Source: Croceicoccus sediminis
Lineage (GTDB): Bacteria > Pseudomonadota > Alphaproteobacteria > Sphingomonadales > Sphingomonadaceae
Assembly: GCF_007570835.1 (NCBI RefSeq)
Contig: NZ_SUNC01000001.1
Location: 248,001 to 312,000, forward strand
DNA: 64,000 nucleotides
Direction: 5' to 3'
The position numbers and the translations under genes are program-made. Positions 30,023-41,602 of the stretch are shown piece after piece; position 1 is the stretch's first letter, and every line of letters starts with the position of its first letter. Below the pieces are notes generated by a model, which worked only from the letters and a program-made list of their open reading frames with translations, was not told where the DNA came from and did no database searches.

Positions 30023-30058
30023 TGCCCAAACGCACTGACATCTCCTCCATCCTCATCA
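30022..30058 (+). repeat. Direct repeat (copy 2, genuine carB start)
   Basis: This is the partner of the repeat at 29501-29537, 521 bases downstream, and encodes the conserved CarB N-terminus. Confidence 0.85.
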
Positions 30059-33000
30059 TCGGCGCAGGCCCGATCATCATCGGGCAGGCGTGCGAGTTCG
30101 ACTATTCGGGCACGCAGGCGGTCAAAGCGCTGAAGGAAGAGGGCTACCGGGTCATCCTGGTGAACTCCAACCCCGCCACGATCATGACCGATCCGGAAAT
30201 GGCCGACGCGACTTATGTCGAGCCGATCACGCCCGATTTCGTAGAACGCGTCATCGCCAAGGAACGCCCCGACGCGATCCTGCCGACGATGGGCGGGCAG
30301 ACCGCGCTCAACACCGCGTTGAAGCTGTACGAAACGGGCGTGCTGGATAAGTACGGCGTGAAGATGATCGGCGCGGATGCCGATGCCATCGACAAGGCCG
30401 AAAACCGCCAGCGGTTCCGCAAGGCTATGGACGCGATCGGGCTGGAATCGGCACGTTCGGGCGTTGCCAACACTGTCGAGGAAGCGTTCGAAGTGCTGGA
30501 GACCACGGGCCTGCCCGCGATCATCCGCCCCTCGTTCACGCTGGGTGGCACCGGCGGCGGCATCGCCTATAACAAGGCCGAGTTCGAGAAGATCGTGCGC
30601 GAAGGCCTCGACGCCAGCCCGACCACCGAAGTGTTGATCGAGGAATCGCTGCTCGGCTGGAAAGAGTACGAGATGGAAGTCGTTCGCGACAAGAACGACA
30701 ACTGCATCATCATCTGCTCGATCGAGAATGTGGACCCGATGGGCGTCCACACCGGCGATTCCATCACGGTCGCACCGGCGCTGACGCTGACCGACAAGGA
30801 ATACCAGATCATGCGCACCGCGTCTTTGAACGTGCTGCGCGAAATCGGTGTGGAAACAGGCGGTTCGAACGTACAGTTCGCAGTGAATCCAGCTGACGGC
30901 CGGTTGATCGTGATCGAGATGAACCCGCGCGTTTCGCGTTCCTCGGCGCTGGCATCGAAGGCCACCGGCTTCCCCATCGCGCGCGTCGCGGCGAAACTGG
31001 CCGTGGGCTACACGCTGGACGAGATCACGAACGAGATCACCGGGGCGACTCCCGCCAGTTTCGAGCCGACGATCGACTATATCGTCACCAAGATCCCGCG
31101 CTTTGCCTTTGAAAAGTTCAAGGGGTCGCAGAACAAGCTGTCGACCGCGATGAAGTCTGTCGGCGAAGTCATGGCCATCGGGCGCAACATGAAGGAATCG
31201 CTGCAGAAGGCGCTGCGCGGCCTCGAAACCGGGCTCGACGGGTTCAACCGGGTCGAGGAGCTGGAAGGCGCATCGAAGGACGTGCTGACCGCGCGTCTGT
31301 CCGAACGCACGCCCGAACGGCTGCTGATCGTGGCGCAGGCTTTCCGCGAAGGGATGACGCAGGACGAAATCCACGCCGTCACCCAGTACGATCCCTGGTT
31401 CCTGACGCACATTCGCCAGATCATCGAGGAAGAGAGCCGCATCGTCGAAAACGGCGTCCCCGGCGATGCCGAGGGTCTGCGCCGGTTGAAAGCCATGGGC
31501 TTTTCGGACAAGCGGCTTGCCACGCTTGCCGTGCGTTCGATCGGTGTCGCTGGCGGCCTAGGTGAAACGCAGGCGAAGCGGTCGGGCCTGCTGCACGATA
31601 CGCTCAGGGCTATGGCGGGCGGCACCTCGGAAGAGGAAATCCGCAAGCTGCGCCACAAGCTGGGCGTGCGTCCGGTGTTCAAGCGCATCGACAGCTGCGC
31701 CGCCGAGTTCGAGGCGATCACACCCTACATGTACTCGACTTACGAGGCCCCGCTGTTCGGTGAGCCCGAGAACGAGGCCGACCCGTCGTCGCGCAACAAG
31801 ATCGTTATCCTTGGCGGCGGGCCGAACCGGATCGGGCAGGGGATCGAGTTCGACTACTGCTGCTGCCACGCATGCTTTGCGCTGGCGGACGCAGGGTTCG
31901 AGACGATCATGGTCAACTGCAACCCGGAAACCGTCTCGACCGACTATGACACGTCGGACAGGCTCTATTTCGAACCGCTGACGGCCGAAGACGTGCTGGA
32001 AATCCTTGCCGTCGAAATGTCGAACGGCACGCTGGCCGGTGTGATCGTGCAGTTCGGCGGGCAGACCCCGCTGAAGCTGGCCGCAGACCTTGAAAAGGCG
32101 GGTATCCCGATCCTGGGCACTTCGCCCGATGCGATCGACCTTGCCGAAGACCGTGAACGCTTTGCCAAGCTGGTCAACAAGCTCGGCCTCAAGCAGCCCG
32201 CCAACGGCATCGCCCGCAGCCAGGAAGAGGCGAGGGGCATCGCCGCGCAAATCGGCTATCCGGTGCTCATCCGCCCGTCTTACGTCCTTGGCGGCCGCGC
32301 GATGGAAATCGTCGACAGCGAAGCGCAGCTTGACGAATATATGGCAACCGCGGTTCGCGTATCGGGTGAAAGCCCGGTCCTCATCGACCAGTATCTTCGC
32401 GATGCCGTCGAATGCGACGTCGATGCCCTGTGCGACGGGACCGACGTGGTCGTGGCCGGTGTCATGCAGCACATCGAGGAAGCTGGTGTCCATTCCGGCG
32501 ACAGCGCCTGCACCCTGCCGCCCTACAGCCTCTCGGACGACATCATCGCCGAGATGGAGCGTCAGGCCGATGCGCTCGCCCGCGCTCTGAAGGTCGTAGG
32601 CCTGATGAACATCCAGTTCGCGATCAAGGAAGATGAGGTTTACCTGATCGAGGTGAACCCGCGCGCATCGCGCACCGTTCCCTTCGTGGCAAAGGCCATC
32701 GGCGACCCCATCGCAAAGATCGCTGCACGCGTCATGGCGGGCGAGAAGCTGACCGACTTGCCCAAGATCAAGCGCAAGGTCGATCACGTCGCGGTCAAGG
32801 AAGCGGTCTTCCCGTTCGCCAAGTTCCCCGGCACGGACCCGGTGCTCAGCCCCGAAATGAAGTCCACGGGCGAAGTCATGGGCATCGATACCGACTTCAC
32901 CGCGGCCTTCATCAAGAGCCAGCTGGGCGCAGGCGCCCTGCTTCCCGAAGGCGGCGTCCTGTTCGTATCGGTCAAGGACAGCGACAAGGATCACATCCTT

Positions 33001-33345
33001 CCCGCGGTCAAGAAGCTGGAAGCCAACGGTTTCGCCATCATCGCGACCGGCGGAACGCAGAAGTTCCTGGTCGAAAACGGCGTTGACGCAGAACGCGTGA
33101 ACAAGGTGGCCGAAGGGCGCCCGCATATCGTGGACCGGATCATCGACGGCGACGTTTCCTTGATCTTCAACACGACCGAGGGATGGCAGTCTTTGAAGGA
33201 CTCCGCGTCGATCCGTCAGGCCGCACTGGAAGCCAAGGTCGCGATCTACACGACCGCGGCGGCAGCGGTCGTCGCGGCCGATGCGATTGCGGCTCAACGT
33301 GGCGGCACGCTTGAAGTGCGCTCGCTTCAATCCTATTATGGCTGA
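30022..33345 (+). CDS. carB: Carbamoyl phosphate synthase large subunit
   Basis: CarB makes carbamoyl phosphate from bicarbonate, ammonia and two ATP. The 1107-residue protein has the duplicated ATP-grasp halves: [17 protein letters not shown] in the first, [19 protein letters not shown] in the second. Paired [18 protein letters not shown] and [18 protein letters not shown] motifs are present. A C-terminal MGS-like allosteric domain (about 950-1080) starts near [11 protein letters not shown]. Length is normal. The ATG overlaps the stop of the inserted upstream gene. Confidence 0.98.
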   Translation: MPKRTDISSILIIGAGPIIIGQACEFDYSGTQAVKALKEEGYRVILVNSNPATIMTDPEMADATYVEPITPDFVERVIAKERPDAILPTMGGQTALNTALKLYETGVLDKYGVKMIGADADAIDKAENRQRFRKAMDAIGLESARSGVANTVEEAFEVLETTGLPAIIRPSFTLGGTGGGIAYNKAEFEKIVREGLDASPTTEVLIEESLLGWKEYEMEVVRDKNDNCIIICSIENVDPMGVHTGDSITVAPALTLTDKEYQIMRTASLNVLREIGVETGGSNVQFAVNPADGRLIVIEMNPRVSRSSALASKATGFPIARVAAKLAVGYTLDEITNEITGATPASFEPTIDYIVTKIPRFAFEKFKGSQNKLSTAMKSVGEVMAIGRNMKESLQKALRGLETGLDGFNRVEELEGASKDVLTARLSERTPERLLIVAQAFREGMTQDEIHAVTQYDPWFLTHIRQIIEEESRIVENGVPGDAEGLRRLKAMGFSDKRLATLAVRSIGVAGGLGETQAKRSGLLHDTLRAMAGGTSEEEIRKLRHKLGVRPVFKRIDSCAAEFEAITPYMYSTYEAPLFGEPENEADPSSRNKIVILGGGPNRIGQGIEFDYCCCHACFALADAGFETIMVNCNPETVSTDYDTSDRLYFEPLTAEDVLEILAVEMSNGTLAGVIVQFGGQTPLKLAADLEKAGIPILGTSPDAIDLAEDRERFAKLVNKLGLKQPANGIARSQEEARGIAAQIGYPVLIRPSYVLGGRAMEIVDSEAQLDEYMATAVRVSGESPVLIDQYLRDAVECDVDALCDGTDVVVAGVMQHIEEAGVHSGDSACTLPPYSLSDDIIAEMERQADALARALKVVGLMNIQFAIKEDEVYLIEVNPRASRTVPFVAKAIGDPIAKIAARVMAGEKLTDLPKIKRKVDHVAVKEAVFPFAKFPGTDPVLSPEMKSTGEVMGIDTDFTAAFIKSQLGAGALLPEGGVLFVSVKDSDKDHILPAVKKLEANGFAIIATGGTQKFLVENGVDAERVNKVAEGRPHIVDRIIDGDVSLIFNTTEGWQSLKDSASIRQAALEAKVAIYTTAAAAVVAADAIAAQRGGTLEVRSLQSYYG

Positions 33346-33460
33346 CTGATCGGATTTCCCTCAAACGTTCAGGTACTCCGCACGCCGACTTCTTTACGAA
33401 GGGGCGAACGGCGAACCTGTCGCGGGGAAATCCATGGCGACTGATAGAACAGGGAAAGAC

Positions 33461-33937
33461 ATGGCGAGTATCGAAAAAGTCCCGATGCTGGCGGAAGGCT
33501 ACGAAAAGCTGACTGCTGACCTCAAGGCACTGCGACTTGAACGTCCTCGCGTCGTGGACGCGATCGAGGAAGCGCGCGCCCACGGCGACCTTTCCGAAAA
33601 CGCCGAATATCACGCCGCCAAGGAACGGCAGGGCCAGATCGAGGCGCAGATTGCGGAACTGGAAGACAAGATCAGCCGCGCGCAGATCATCGATCCGGCA
33701 TCGCTTTCGGGTGACAAGATCGTGTTCGGCGCGACCGTTACGCTGCTGGACGATGACGACAAGCCGGTGAAGTACCAGATCGTCGGTCAGACCGAAGCAG
33801 ACGCGAAGAAGGGCCGCATCAGCTACAACAGCCCGCTGGCCCGCGCGCTTATCGGCAAGAGGGTCGAGGACGAAATCGAGGTGACCGTCCCTTCGGGCGA
33901 CCGTTTTTACGTCGTCGACAAGATCGAGTTCATCTGA
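33461..33937 (+). CDS. greA: Transcription elongation factor GreA
   Basis: GreA rescues backtracked RNA polymerase by stimulating transcript cleavage. The coiled-coil N-terminal domain ends in the acidic tip [21 protein letters not shown]. The C-terminal FKBP-like domain ends [18 protein letters not shown]. The ATG at 33461 ([17 protein letters not shown]) gives the usual 158 residues and follows AGGGAAAG. An in-frame ATG at 33434 with GGGGAAA is a second possibility. Confidence 0.95.
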   Translation: MASIEKVPMLAEGYEKLTADLKALRLERPRVVDAIEEARAHGDLSENAEYHAAKERQGQIEAQIAELEDKISRAQIIDPASLSGDKIVFGATVTLLDDDDKPVKYQIVGQTEADAKKGRISYNSPLARALIGKRVEDEIEVTVPSGDRFYVVDKIEFI

Positions 33938-33966
33938 ACCCACGCCCACACGGGCCAGGTTCGAAG

Positions 33967-34003
33967 AAAAACCCCGCGGGCCGGTTTGGCCTCGCGGGGT
34001 TTT
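33967..34003. terminator. Bidirectional terminator after greA
   Basis: A 12-bp interrupted stem, ACCCCGCGGGCC (33971-33982) with GGCC (33988-33991) plus CGCGGGGT (33993-34000), has a single bulged T and a short loop. It is flanked by an A-tract on the left and TTTT on the right. Confidence 0.85.
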
Positions 34004-34011
34004 CTGGTTTC

Positions 34012-34239
34012 CTACTTCTCGCCGCCCATATTCGGCTCGAGCAGCTTGTGGAGGTGCACGATGACGTACTTCATTTCTGCATCGTCCACGGTGCGCTGTG
34101 CGTTGGAGCGCCAGGCTTCTTCGGCGCTGGAATAATCGGGAAAGACCCCGACGAGGTGAACCGAAGGCAGGTCGGCGAATTCGAGCGAGCGCGGGTCGGT
34201 AACCCGGCCACCCATCACAAGATGCAGCTTCTGCGTCAT
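34012..34239 (-). CDS. DUF4170 family protein
   Basis: A 75-residue protein of the alphaproteobacterial DUF4170 family: MTQKLHLVMGGRVTDPRSLEF, VHLVGVFPDYSSAEEAWR and MKYVIVHLHKLLEP are the conserved blocks. The function is unknown. The ATG at 34239 is preferred over the one five codons upstream because it gives the usual length. It is convergent with greA, sharing a terminator. Confidence 0.8.
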   Translation of the reverse strand: MTQKLHLVMGGRVTDPRSLEFADLPSVHLVGVFPDYSSAEEAWRSNAQRTVDDAEMKYVIVHLHKLLEPNMGGEK

Positions 34240-34316
34240 GAGAACGGGTTCCATTCCAGTTGAGGGAGAAGGCCGCCCCTTCGTTGAAGCGTGCCCTTGC
34301 GCGCACCCATTAAAGA

Positions 34317-34352
34317 AAAATCGGCCCGGCGCAAGATATGCACCGGACCGAC
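34317..34352 (-). terminator. Terminator of the 34382-34936 gene
   Basis: On the minus strand TCGGTCCGG and CCGGGCCGA pair (one G-U) around a 13-base loop, followed by TTTTTC. It lies 30 bases after the stop of the next gene. Confidence 0.7.
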
Positions 34353-34381
34353 ATTTGTCTTAGTAAAAGGTGAGGCGGCGA

Positions 34382-34936
34382 TCAGCGCTTGATCTTTCCG
34401 GCCATCGACTGTGCCTGCGCAGCGGTCGCTTCGCCCATATGCTTGATGCTGGACAGGACCGAGGTGCCAGTTTCAGCAGCCGTGTCGGCAAGCGATTCGC
34501 TGGCGGCAGCAAAGCTCTCGCCAATTTCGCCAAGCTTTTCCTGGCTTGCTTCGGCAGCGTCTTCGGCCATCGAAAGCATGCGCGCGCCATAAGTGGCGGC
34601 AAGCTCGGCGACGAGACCACCAAGCGCCAGCGTACTGCTGCGCAGCTTGCGGCTCGGCTTGCCGGGCAGGGCATATGCGATGGCGATGCCAGCAGCGAGT
34701 GCGCCGCCGATTGCGATCACAGGATGGTCCTTCACGAACTGCTTGGTCGAGCTCGCCGCGGCCTTGGTCTGTTCCGCGGCCTTGGCACGGGCAGGGGCGG
34801 TGCGTTCGGCAATCCGCTTCTGCGCGGCGGACACGCGATCGGACAGGGACTGTGTTTCGGGTTCGGGATTGCTCGCCTGGATATTCAGCGGAATGGCGGC
34901 GCTGTCATTGGCGGGCTGTTGGTCTGTGTCGGTCAC
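34382..34936 (-). CDS. DUF883/YtxH-like membrane-anchored protein
   Basis: The 184-residue protein has a polar N-terminus and an Ala/Lys/Glu-rich amphipathic coil (LSDRVSAAQKRIAERTAPARAKAAEQ). One glycine-rich membrane segment follows (VIAIGGALAAGIAIAYALPG, about 100-120), then a long helical tail. The start is a GTG at 34936 with AAGGA upstream, giving VTDTDQQPAND. Similar architecture is seen in ElaB/YqjD-type stress proteins. It stands 109 bases after the yqjK-like gene and has its own terminator. Confidence 0.6.
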   Translation of the reverse strand: MTDTDQQPANDSAAIPLNIQASNPEPETQSLSDRVSAAQKRIAERTAPARAKAAEQTKAAASSTKQFVKDHPVIAIGGALAAGIAIAYALPGKPSRKLRSSTLALGGLVAELAATYGARMLSMAEDAAEASQEKLGEIGESFAAASESLADTAAETGTSVLSSIKHMGEATAAQAQSMAGKIKR

Positions 34937-35045
34937 GAAAGTGGTCCTTCCTGTCGGAATGTTCTTGTTTCGCCCGATCATGAACCGGGCCTTTGCCAAA
35001 TCAATGCAGTGAAAGGCCTGTGGTTCCGCAGGAAAGCCCGATAAC

Positions 35046-35381
35046 CTACCGGGCGACGCCGTTTTCTTCCTCACGCTGGTCACTGTCCGCATCTTCGTCC
35101 TGTTCAGTGCCGATGATGCTTGCCGCAAAGGCCATCAGGGGCTTGCGGAAGAGAAGCGCGGTAACGGCTAGCGCGCCTATACCCGTCAGTGCCTTGTTGC
35201 GATTGGCGACGTCGGCGGCCTCTTCACCAAGGTAACGTGCATCCTCGCTGATGCGCGTGGCGACACGCTTGCCAAGCGAGGCGGCGTCGAGATCGGCGCG
35301 AACGAGGTTCTTTTGCGTGTCGAAGACGTCGCGGGCTGTTCTGCGGAGGCGCTTGGCCTCGATGACTTCGGCCTCGGTCAT
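35046..35381 (-). CDS. Small single-span membrane protein, YqjK/DUF3618-like position
   Basis: The 111-residue protein has a basic helical N-terminus (MTEAEVIEAKRLRRTARDVF) and one hydrophobic segment (about 66-90, ALTGIGALAVTALLFRKPLMAFAASIIG). An acidic C-terminus follows. It overlaps the upstream holin-like gene by four bases. Order and size mirror E. coli yqjD-yqjE-yqjK, which is the basis for the suggestion; direct sequence similarity was not established. Confidence 0.6.
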   Translation of the reverse strand: MTEAEVIEAKRLRRTARDVFDTQKNLVRADLDAASLGKRVATRISEDARYLGEEAADVANRNKALTGIGALAVTALLFRKPLMAFAASIIGTEQDEDADSDQREEENGVAR

Positions 35382-35770
35382 GCCTGTTCCTCGGTGCTCA
35401 ACACGGACTTCACGCGGTCGAGGCGGGACTTGCCCATCGACACGAATACGAATGCGATGAGCAGGAGCGCACCGACCACAACAGCCGTCGAACCCCAGTA
35501 AGTGATGATCTGCCCCAGCGCGAGGATCAGTCCGAAGACCAGACCCATCACCGCGAAAAACGCCAGCACGCCCGCGATCGCGAACGAGATGGCGATTTTC
35601 TTGCCCTCGTTCGCGCCGTAAATAGCGCGCTTCTTGTGAAAATCGATCTCCGCCTCGGCAAGAAGGCGCCCGTCGCTGACGAGCGCCTTTATGTCTTCGG
35701 CCAGCGACCTTTCGGCCGCCAGATCCGCACTGTCCGAGGCATCGGAATCGTAGCGGGTGCTATCCAGCAT
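35378..35770 (-). CDS. Phage-holin-superfamily III (YqjE-like) membrane protein
   Basis: The 130-residue protein has two hydrophobic segments (IAISFAIAGVLAFFAVMGLVFG and TAVVVGALLLIAFVFVSMG), with a short polar loop between and an acidic N-terminus. This fits the Holin-X/YqjE type, which in cells is a membrane protein of unknown stress role rather than a phage lysis factor. The ATG at 35770 gives MLDSTRYDSD. It is the middle gene of a three-gene operon, overlapping the next by four bases. Confidence 0.7.
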   Translation of the reverse strand: MLDSTRYDSDASDSADLAAERSLAEDIKALVSDGRLLAEAEIDFHKKRAIYGANEGKKIAISFAIAGVLAFFAVMGLVFGLILALGQIITYWGSTAVVVGALLLIAFVFVSMGKSRLDRVKSVLSTEEQA

Positions 35771-35795
35771 TACCCCTTCCGTTCCTGTCCGGAAC

Positions 35796-36356
35796 TCACT
35801 TGGAGCGGAACAGGCGGGCGAGCAGGAAACCGGCGCCGACGGCGACGGCAACTGCGGTGCCCGGGCTCTTGCGGACGACTTGCCGTGCATCTTCGCCAAG
35901 CTCGTCAAGGCTCTTGGCGTCGAGCTTTGCCGCGTTGGTTTCAAGGCTGCGCGCTGCCGAACGGGCATAGTCGCCGTACTTCACGCCCAGCTTTTCATCG
36001 ATCGTGCCGGCGTTGTCGGTGGCAAAGCGGCCCAGCGAAACCATCGCCTCGCTCGTCTTCGCCTTGGTTTCCAGCGCCAATTCGGCTGCCTTGGCCTTCG
36101 CCTGCTCGCTATATGCGGCGGCGTCGCCCTTCAGCTGTTCGCCCTTTTCACCGGCGCGGCCCTTGTAGCCGTCTGCCTTGACCTTGGCATCCGCCTTGAG
36201 CGTTCCTGCCTTTTCGACTGCTTCCGCCTTGAGAGCGGCGGCACCGGCTTTCGCTTCGTCGAGCGCCTTCGAAAAGCGGCTCTTGGCTTCGGCGCGGTTC
36301 GAATTCACCGGCGTTTCCGGCGTGGTGGGTTCGATCGGTTCGACCATCGTTTCCAT
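35796..36356 (-). CDS. YqjD/ElaB-like (DUF883) tail-anchored protein
   Basis: The 186-residue protein is almost entirely Ala/Lys/Glu-rich and predicted coiled-coil (LDEAKAGAAALKAEAVEKAG, repeated heptad-like blocks). It ends in a short hydrophobic tail followed by a basic patch (PGTAVAVAVGAGFLLARLFRSK). This is the hallmark of DUF883 proteins such as YqjD, which tether ribosomes to the inner membrane in E. coli. GGAAGAAAG precedes the ATG. It heads the operon and is divergent from eno. Confidence 0.7.
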   Translation of the reverse strand: METMVEPIEPTTPETPVNSNRAEAKSRFSKALDEAKAGAAALKAEAVEKAGTLKADAKVKADGYKGRAGEKGEQLKGDAAAYSEQAKAKAAELALETKAKTSEAMVSLGRFATDNAGTIDEKLGVKYGDYARSAARSLETNAAKLDAKSLDELGEDARQVVRKSPGTAVAVAVGAGFLLARLFRSK

Positions 36357-36441
36357 CTTTCTTCCTTAATCCACCCGAGTACCGGGCGGCCCCTTTAGTG
36401 ATATGTGGCGGGCAGCCTCGCGGCTCCCCCCGTTTACCTGA

Positions 36442-37833
<1,392 letters not shown>

Positions 37834-37893
37834 GGACAGCCGCCGCAATGGCAGTGGCGCGTTCTTAACGGTCGCGTCCAGATATTTGCGAAG

Positions 37894-37932
37894 CGTGGCA
37901 AGGTCTCGTAAAAGGGTTCTCGCCACGTTTTT
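37894..37932 (+). terminator. Possible terminator after eno
   Basis: CGTGGC (37894-37899) and GCCACG (37922-37927) can pair, followed by TTTTT (37928-37932). The loop is large, so this is moderate evidence only. Confidence 0.4.
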
Positions 37933-37957
37933 GCCACATTGAAAGTCGGGTTCTGCC

Positions 37958-39856
37958 TTGCGCCACGCAATCCTAGCTGCTTCCGCCCTCCTGGCGGTGT
38001 CGTTCGGGACGCTGGCTGCGTGTTCGTCTTCGGATGATAGCGGCTATGTCGCGACGCAAGGCACAGGCGTCGGCATCGACGTCGAGGCGATGGACAAGGC
38101 AATACCGCCGGGCGACGATTTCTACCTGTACGCCAATGGCGGGTGGCTTCAGTACGCCGAAGTTCCCGATGACCAGCCCTCTGCCAGCAGGCGCGATGCC
38201 GCGGCCAGTCTGCTGGAAACACGGCTGCTCGCCATCCTGCAGGAACTGGCTAACAGCCCGCAGCCCAGCGGCAGCGGAGAGGCACAACTTCGCGAATTCT
38301 ACCGCGCCTTCATGAACCGTGCCGCGATCAAACGGGCGGGCCGCGACATCGTTGCCGACGATCTGGCGCGCTTTGCCGATATCGAAACCGCGCAAGACCT
38401 CGCCCGCGCCATCGGTGAAAACGTGCGCGGCGAAGCGAACCCGATGCTGGCCGATGGCGACAATAGCGACGGACTGTTCTCCGTTGCCGTCATGGCGGGT
38501 CCGGATGGGGAAACGCAGATACCCTATCTTTTCGCGGGCGGACTCGGTCTGCCGCAGCCTGAAGATTATGCCTATACGCCCACGCGAGCGGCCTATCGCG
38601 TCTATGTCGCTCGGGTTCTGGGCTGGGCCGGGCTGAACGGCGCGGCTTCGCGGGCCAGGGCGGTCGTGGAACTGGAGCAGAAGCTTGCTGCGGCCCAGGG
38701 CGAAGGTCCGGGCGAAACCGTGACCTGGGATCGCGCGGCGCTCAGTACAGAGGCGCCGGGCATGGACTGGGACGCATTTCTCGCGGGCGCAGGTCTCAAC
38801 CGCGCCGACAAGATCGCGGTGCAGTCTGCTGGAGCGGTGAAAGTATCCTCGGCGCTCGTTGCATCCGAACCGATCGACGTCTGGCGCGACTGGCTGTTGT
38901 TTCACCGACTGAACCGGCAAGCGGGCCTTTTGCCGAAAGCCGTGTCCGACGCGCATTTCCAGTTCTACGAGCGGGACATCAAGGGCATTCGTGGTCGCCC
39001 CTCGCGTGAAAGCGAAGCGGTCTTGCGGGCAGCGAAACTCTACCCCGATGTCCTCGGTCGGCTCTACGTCGAACGCTACGTGCAGGCATCGCAGGTCAAG
39101 GACGTGGAGCAGATCGCCGAAGCCGTTCGCGGCGCGATGGGGCAGGCCATCCGCAATAGCGACAACCTCGACGAGGCGAGCGCGGCTAGACTGCTGGAAA
39201 AGCTGAAGAGCATTCGTATCTCGGTCGGCTATCCGGACAAGATCGCTCCGGTAAAGCGCCGCGACCTCGAACTGGACCAGGCCTATTCCATTGCGCAAGA
39301 GGCGGACCGTGCTCTCTATCTGCAGCAGGCATCGCGTACGGGTACCTCCGCGCGGGCGGGGGAGTGGTGGCTGGCCCCGCATGAGGCGAGCATTCTGACA
39401 TTGCCGCAGCAGTCGTCGATCCAGATAAGCGCGGCCTTCATACAGCCACCGATCTACAACGCGTCTTCCGATGCGGCCGCCAATTTCGGCGGGATCGGTT
39501 CGATCATCGGCCGCGAGATGGCGCGCGTGATAGATCAGCCGGGCGACGACCAGGAGGAATCGGCCGATCTTGCGGGATTACAGGCAGCCCATGGAGCCTA
39601 CCGCCGATCGCTTGGCGGCAAGGAGCCCGCGGTGATAGAGGGTTTTACCGGCGACCAGCGTTTCTTCATCGCATGGGCGCAGCTGTGGGGCACAAAGTAT
39701 CCCGAAGGTAGCAGCCTTGAACGTCGCCGGGCGCAGGACGCCCTGCAGGCCCGGGCCAATCTGGTCGAGAACATCGACGCCTGGTATCGCGCGTTCGACG
39801 TGCAGCCGGGCTCGCGCATGTACCAGTCCGAAGCAGACCGGCTGAACGCCTTTTAG
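37958..39856 (+). CDS. Degenerate M13 (neprilysin-like) metallopeptidase, predicted inactive lipoprotein
   Basis: The 632-residue protein follows the M13 layout from end to end: [15 protein letters not shown] near the N-terminus and, in the catalytic half, [38 protein letters not shown] and [20 protein letters not shown]. The zinc motif HExxH is REMAR (residues 519-523), so both His ligands are gone; the C-terminal catalytic His also appears absent. About 50 residues expected between the zinc motif and the GENxxD region are missing. A lipobox (LAAC, Cys22) implies a membrane lipoprotein. The start is a TTG without a clear ribosome site. No frameshift is visible, so it looks like a retained pseudoenzyme. 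Confidence 0.85.
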   Translation: MRHAILAASALLAVSFGTLAACSSSDDSGYVATQGTGVGIDVEAMDKAIPPGDDFYLYANGGWLQYAEVPDDQPSASRRDAAASLLETRLLAILQELANSPQPSGSGEAQLREFYRAFMNRAAIKRAGRDIVADDLARFADIETAQDLARAIGENVRGEANPMLADGDNSDGLFSVAVMAGPDGETQIPYLFAGGLGLPQPEDYAYTPTRAAYRVYVARVLGWAGLNGAASRARAVVELEQKLAAAQGEGPGETVTWDRAALSTEAPGMDWDAFLAGAGLNRADKIAVQSAGAVKVSSALVASEPIDVWRDWLLFHRLNRQAGLLPKAVSDAHFQFYERDIKGIRGRPSRESEAVLRAAKLYPDVLGRLYVERYVQASQVKDVEQIAEAVRGAMGQAIRNSDNLDEASAARLLEKLKSIRISVGYPDKIAPVKRRDLELDQAYSIAQEADRALYLQQASRTGTSARAGEWWLAPHEASILTLPQQSSIQISAAFIQPPIYNASSDAAANFGGIGSIIGREMARVIDQPGDDQEESADLAGLQAAHGAYRRSLGGKEPAVIEGFTGDQRFFIAWAQLWGTKYPEGSSLERRRAQDALQARANLVENIDAWYRAFDVQPGSRMYQSEADRLNAF

Positions 39857-40275
39857 ACCGCGAAGCGCGACTGCAGGTCGAGCAGGGCGAGGGCAGCCTT
39901 TGCCGCTTCGCCGCCCTTGTCCTTCTGTGCGGGATCGGCGCGGACGAGCGCTTGTGCTTCGTTTTCGACTGTCAGGATGCCGTTACCGATGGCCACCCCG
40001 TCCATGGTCAGCGCCATGATGCCGCGCGCGCTTTCCCCGGCGACGATTTCGAAGTGATAGGTTTCGCCGCGAATGACGACACCGATCGCGACATAACCAT
40101 CGTACTGTCCGCTTTCCGAAGCCATCGCGATGGACCCCGGCAATTCCAGCGCGCCGGGCACGGTCAGCACGTCTACCGAATGACCTTCTGCCTCAAGCGC
40201 GCTGCGGGCGCCGGAGACGAGCATGTCGTTGAGATGTTCGTAGAAACGGGCTTCCACGATGAGAAAGCGGGCCAT
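39853..40275 (-). CDS. ribH: 6,7-dimethyl-8-ribityllumazine synthase
   Basis: RibH condenses the ribityl pyrimidine with 3,4-dihydroxybutanone phosphate, the penultimate riboflavin step. The 140-residue protein has [31 protein letters not shown] (catalytic His) and [18 protein letters not shown], all typical. It lies 24 bases after ribB in the same direction and overlaps the M13 gene end by four bases in convergent orientation. Confidence 0.95.
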   Translation of the reverse strand: MARFLIVEARFYEHLNDMLVSGARSALEAEGHSVDVLTVPGALELPGSIAMASESGQYDGYVAIGVVIRGETYHFEIVAGESARGIMALTMDGVAIGNGILTVENEAQALVRADPAQKDKGGEAAKAALALLDLQSRFAV

Positions 40276-40299
40276 GTCGGTCTCCGGTAGAAAGTCTGG

Positions 40300-41589
40300 T
40301 CAGTCGATGGGACGTTCGCCCGCGATCGAAAGGCCGTAACCTTCCAGCGCGACGAGCGAGTGGTGCGTGTTGGTCAGCAAGATCATCTCCTGCACGCCCA
40401 GTTCGGTAAGGACCTGCGCGCCTACACCATAGTCGCGCAATTCGTCCATGTCGGCCGTGCTCTTTGCCCCGGAATGCATGTCGAGGATGGCCGACCACAT
40501 GCGCTTGCTGTGGCGATTGATAATGACGACCACGCCCGCGCCTTCATCGGCGATCTGCTTCATGAAGCGCGCCATCAAGCCCGATCGCGACCCTTCCTCG
40601 CCAAGCGCATCGCTGAATACGTCAAGCGTATGCATCCGGACCAGAGTCGGCTTGTCAGGGCTGATGTGGCCGAGCGTAAGCGCCAGCGTTTCGTCGCCCG
40701 TGGCGGTGTTGTAATAGGCCCGCGCGGTCCACATGCCCCCATACTGGCTTGCGAAACGGGTTTCGGAACGCAGCTCCACGATATGATCGTGCTTGCGGCG
40801 ATAGGCGATGAGATCGCGGATCGTGCCGATCTTGAGATCATGGCGGCGGGCAAAAGCGATGAGATCGTCCATGCGCGCCATCGTGCCGTCATCGTTCATG
40901 ATCTCGCAGATCACGCCGGAGGGGTTCAGCCCGGCAAGACGCGAAATGTCGACCGCGGCTTCGGTATGGCCGGCGCGCACCAGGACGCCGCCGTCCCGGG
41001 CGACGAGCGGAAAGACATGGCCCGGGGTGACGAGGTCGTCCTTACCCTTCGAGGAATCGATCGCGACGCTGATCGTACGGGCGCGGTCGCTTGCGCTGAT
41101 GCCGGTTGTGACGCCTTCGCGCGCTTCGATCGAGGTCGTGAATGCGGTTTCGTGGCGGGTGCGGTTGTTGCGGCTCATCAGTTCGAGGCCGAGGTCCTGA
41201 ACCCGGGACTTGCTGAGTGCGAGGCAGATCAAGCCGCGACCATGCGTTGCCATGAAATTGATCGCCGACGGCGTGGCCATCTGCGCGGGGATGACCAGAT
41301 CGCCTTCGTTTTCACGGTCTTCGTCGTCGACCAGGATGAACATGCGACCATTACGAGCCTCGTCGATGATCTCTTCCGGCGTGGCGAGAACCGGACGGTC
41401 GTCATTGTCGCGCAGGAAAGCATCGAGCTTTGCCAGAGTATCGGACGTGGGGTTCCAGCCGTCTTCGGTGCAGTCGCGCAGCGAGTTGGGATGAAGGCCG
41501 GCGGCCCGTGCGATGGCGGAACGCGACATCTGGCCCTTCAATACGAGGGTCCTGATTCGCTCCTGAGTCGTGGTGATCGTGGTCTGCAT
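40300..41589 (-). CDS. ribB: 3,4-dihydroxy-2-butanone 4-phosphate synthase with N-terminal HTH and C-terminal GCHII-like domain
   Basis: RibB makes 3,4-dihydroxy-2-butanone 4-phosphate from ribulose-5-phosphate. Three parts are visible. Residues about 8-58 form an XRE-like helix-turn-helix ([20 protein letters not shown]...[11 protein letters not shown]). Residues about 68-270 are the DHBP synthase core with [12 protein letters not shown] and the catalytic [13 protein letters not shown] region. The C-terminal 160 residues resemble GTP cyclohydrolase II but contain no cysteine at all, so the zinc site is lost. The ATG at 41589 is favoured; the earlier ATG at 41607 falls inside a palindrome near the promoter. 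No FMN riboswitch is visible upstream. Confidence 0.9.
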   Translation of the reverse strand: MQTTITTTQERIRTLVLKGQMSRSAIARAAGLHPNSLRDCTEDGWNPTSDTLAKLDAFLRDNDDRPVLATPEEIIDEARNGRMFILVDDEDRENEGDLVIPAQMATPSAINFMATHGRGLICLALSKSRVQDLGLELMSRNNRTRHETAFTTSIEAREGVTTGISASDRARTISVAIDSSKGKDDLVTPGHVFPLVARDGGVLVRAGHTEAAVDISRLAGLNPSGVICEIMNDDGTMARMDDLIAFARRHDLKIGTIRDLIAYRRKHDHIVELRSETRFASQYGGMWTARAYYNTATGDETLALTLGHISPDKPTLVRMHTLDVFSDALGEEGSRSGLMARFMKQIADEGAGVVVIINRHSKRMWSAILDMHSGAKSTADMDELRDYGVGAQVLTELGVQEMILLTNTHHSLVALEGYGLSIAGERPID

Positions 41590-41602
41590 ATCCGCGCTGT
41601 CG

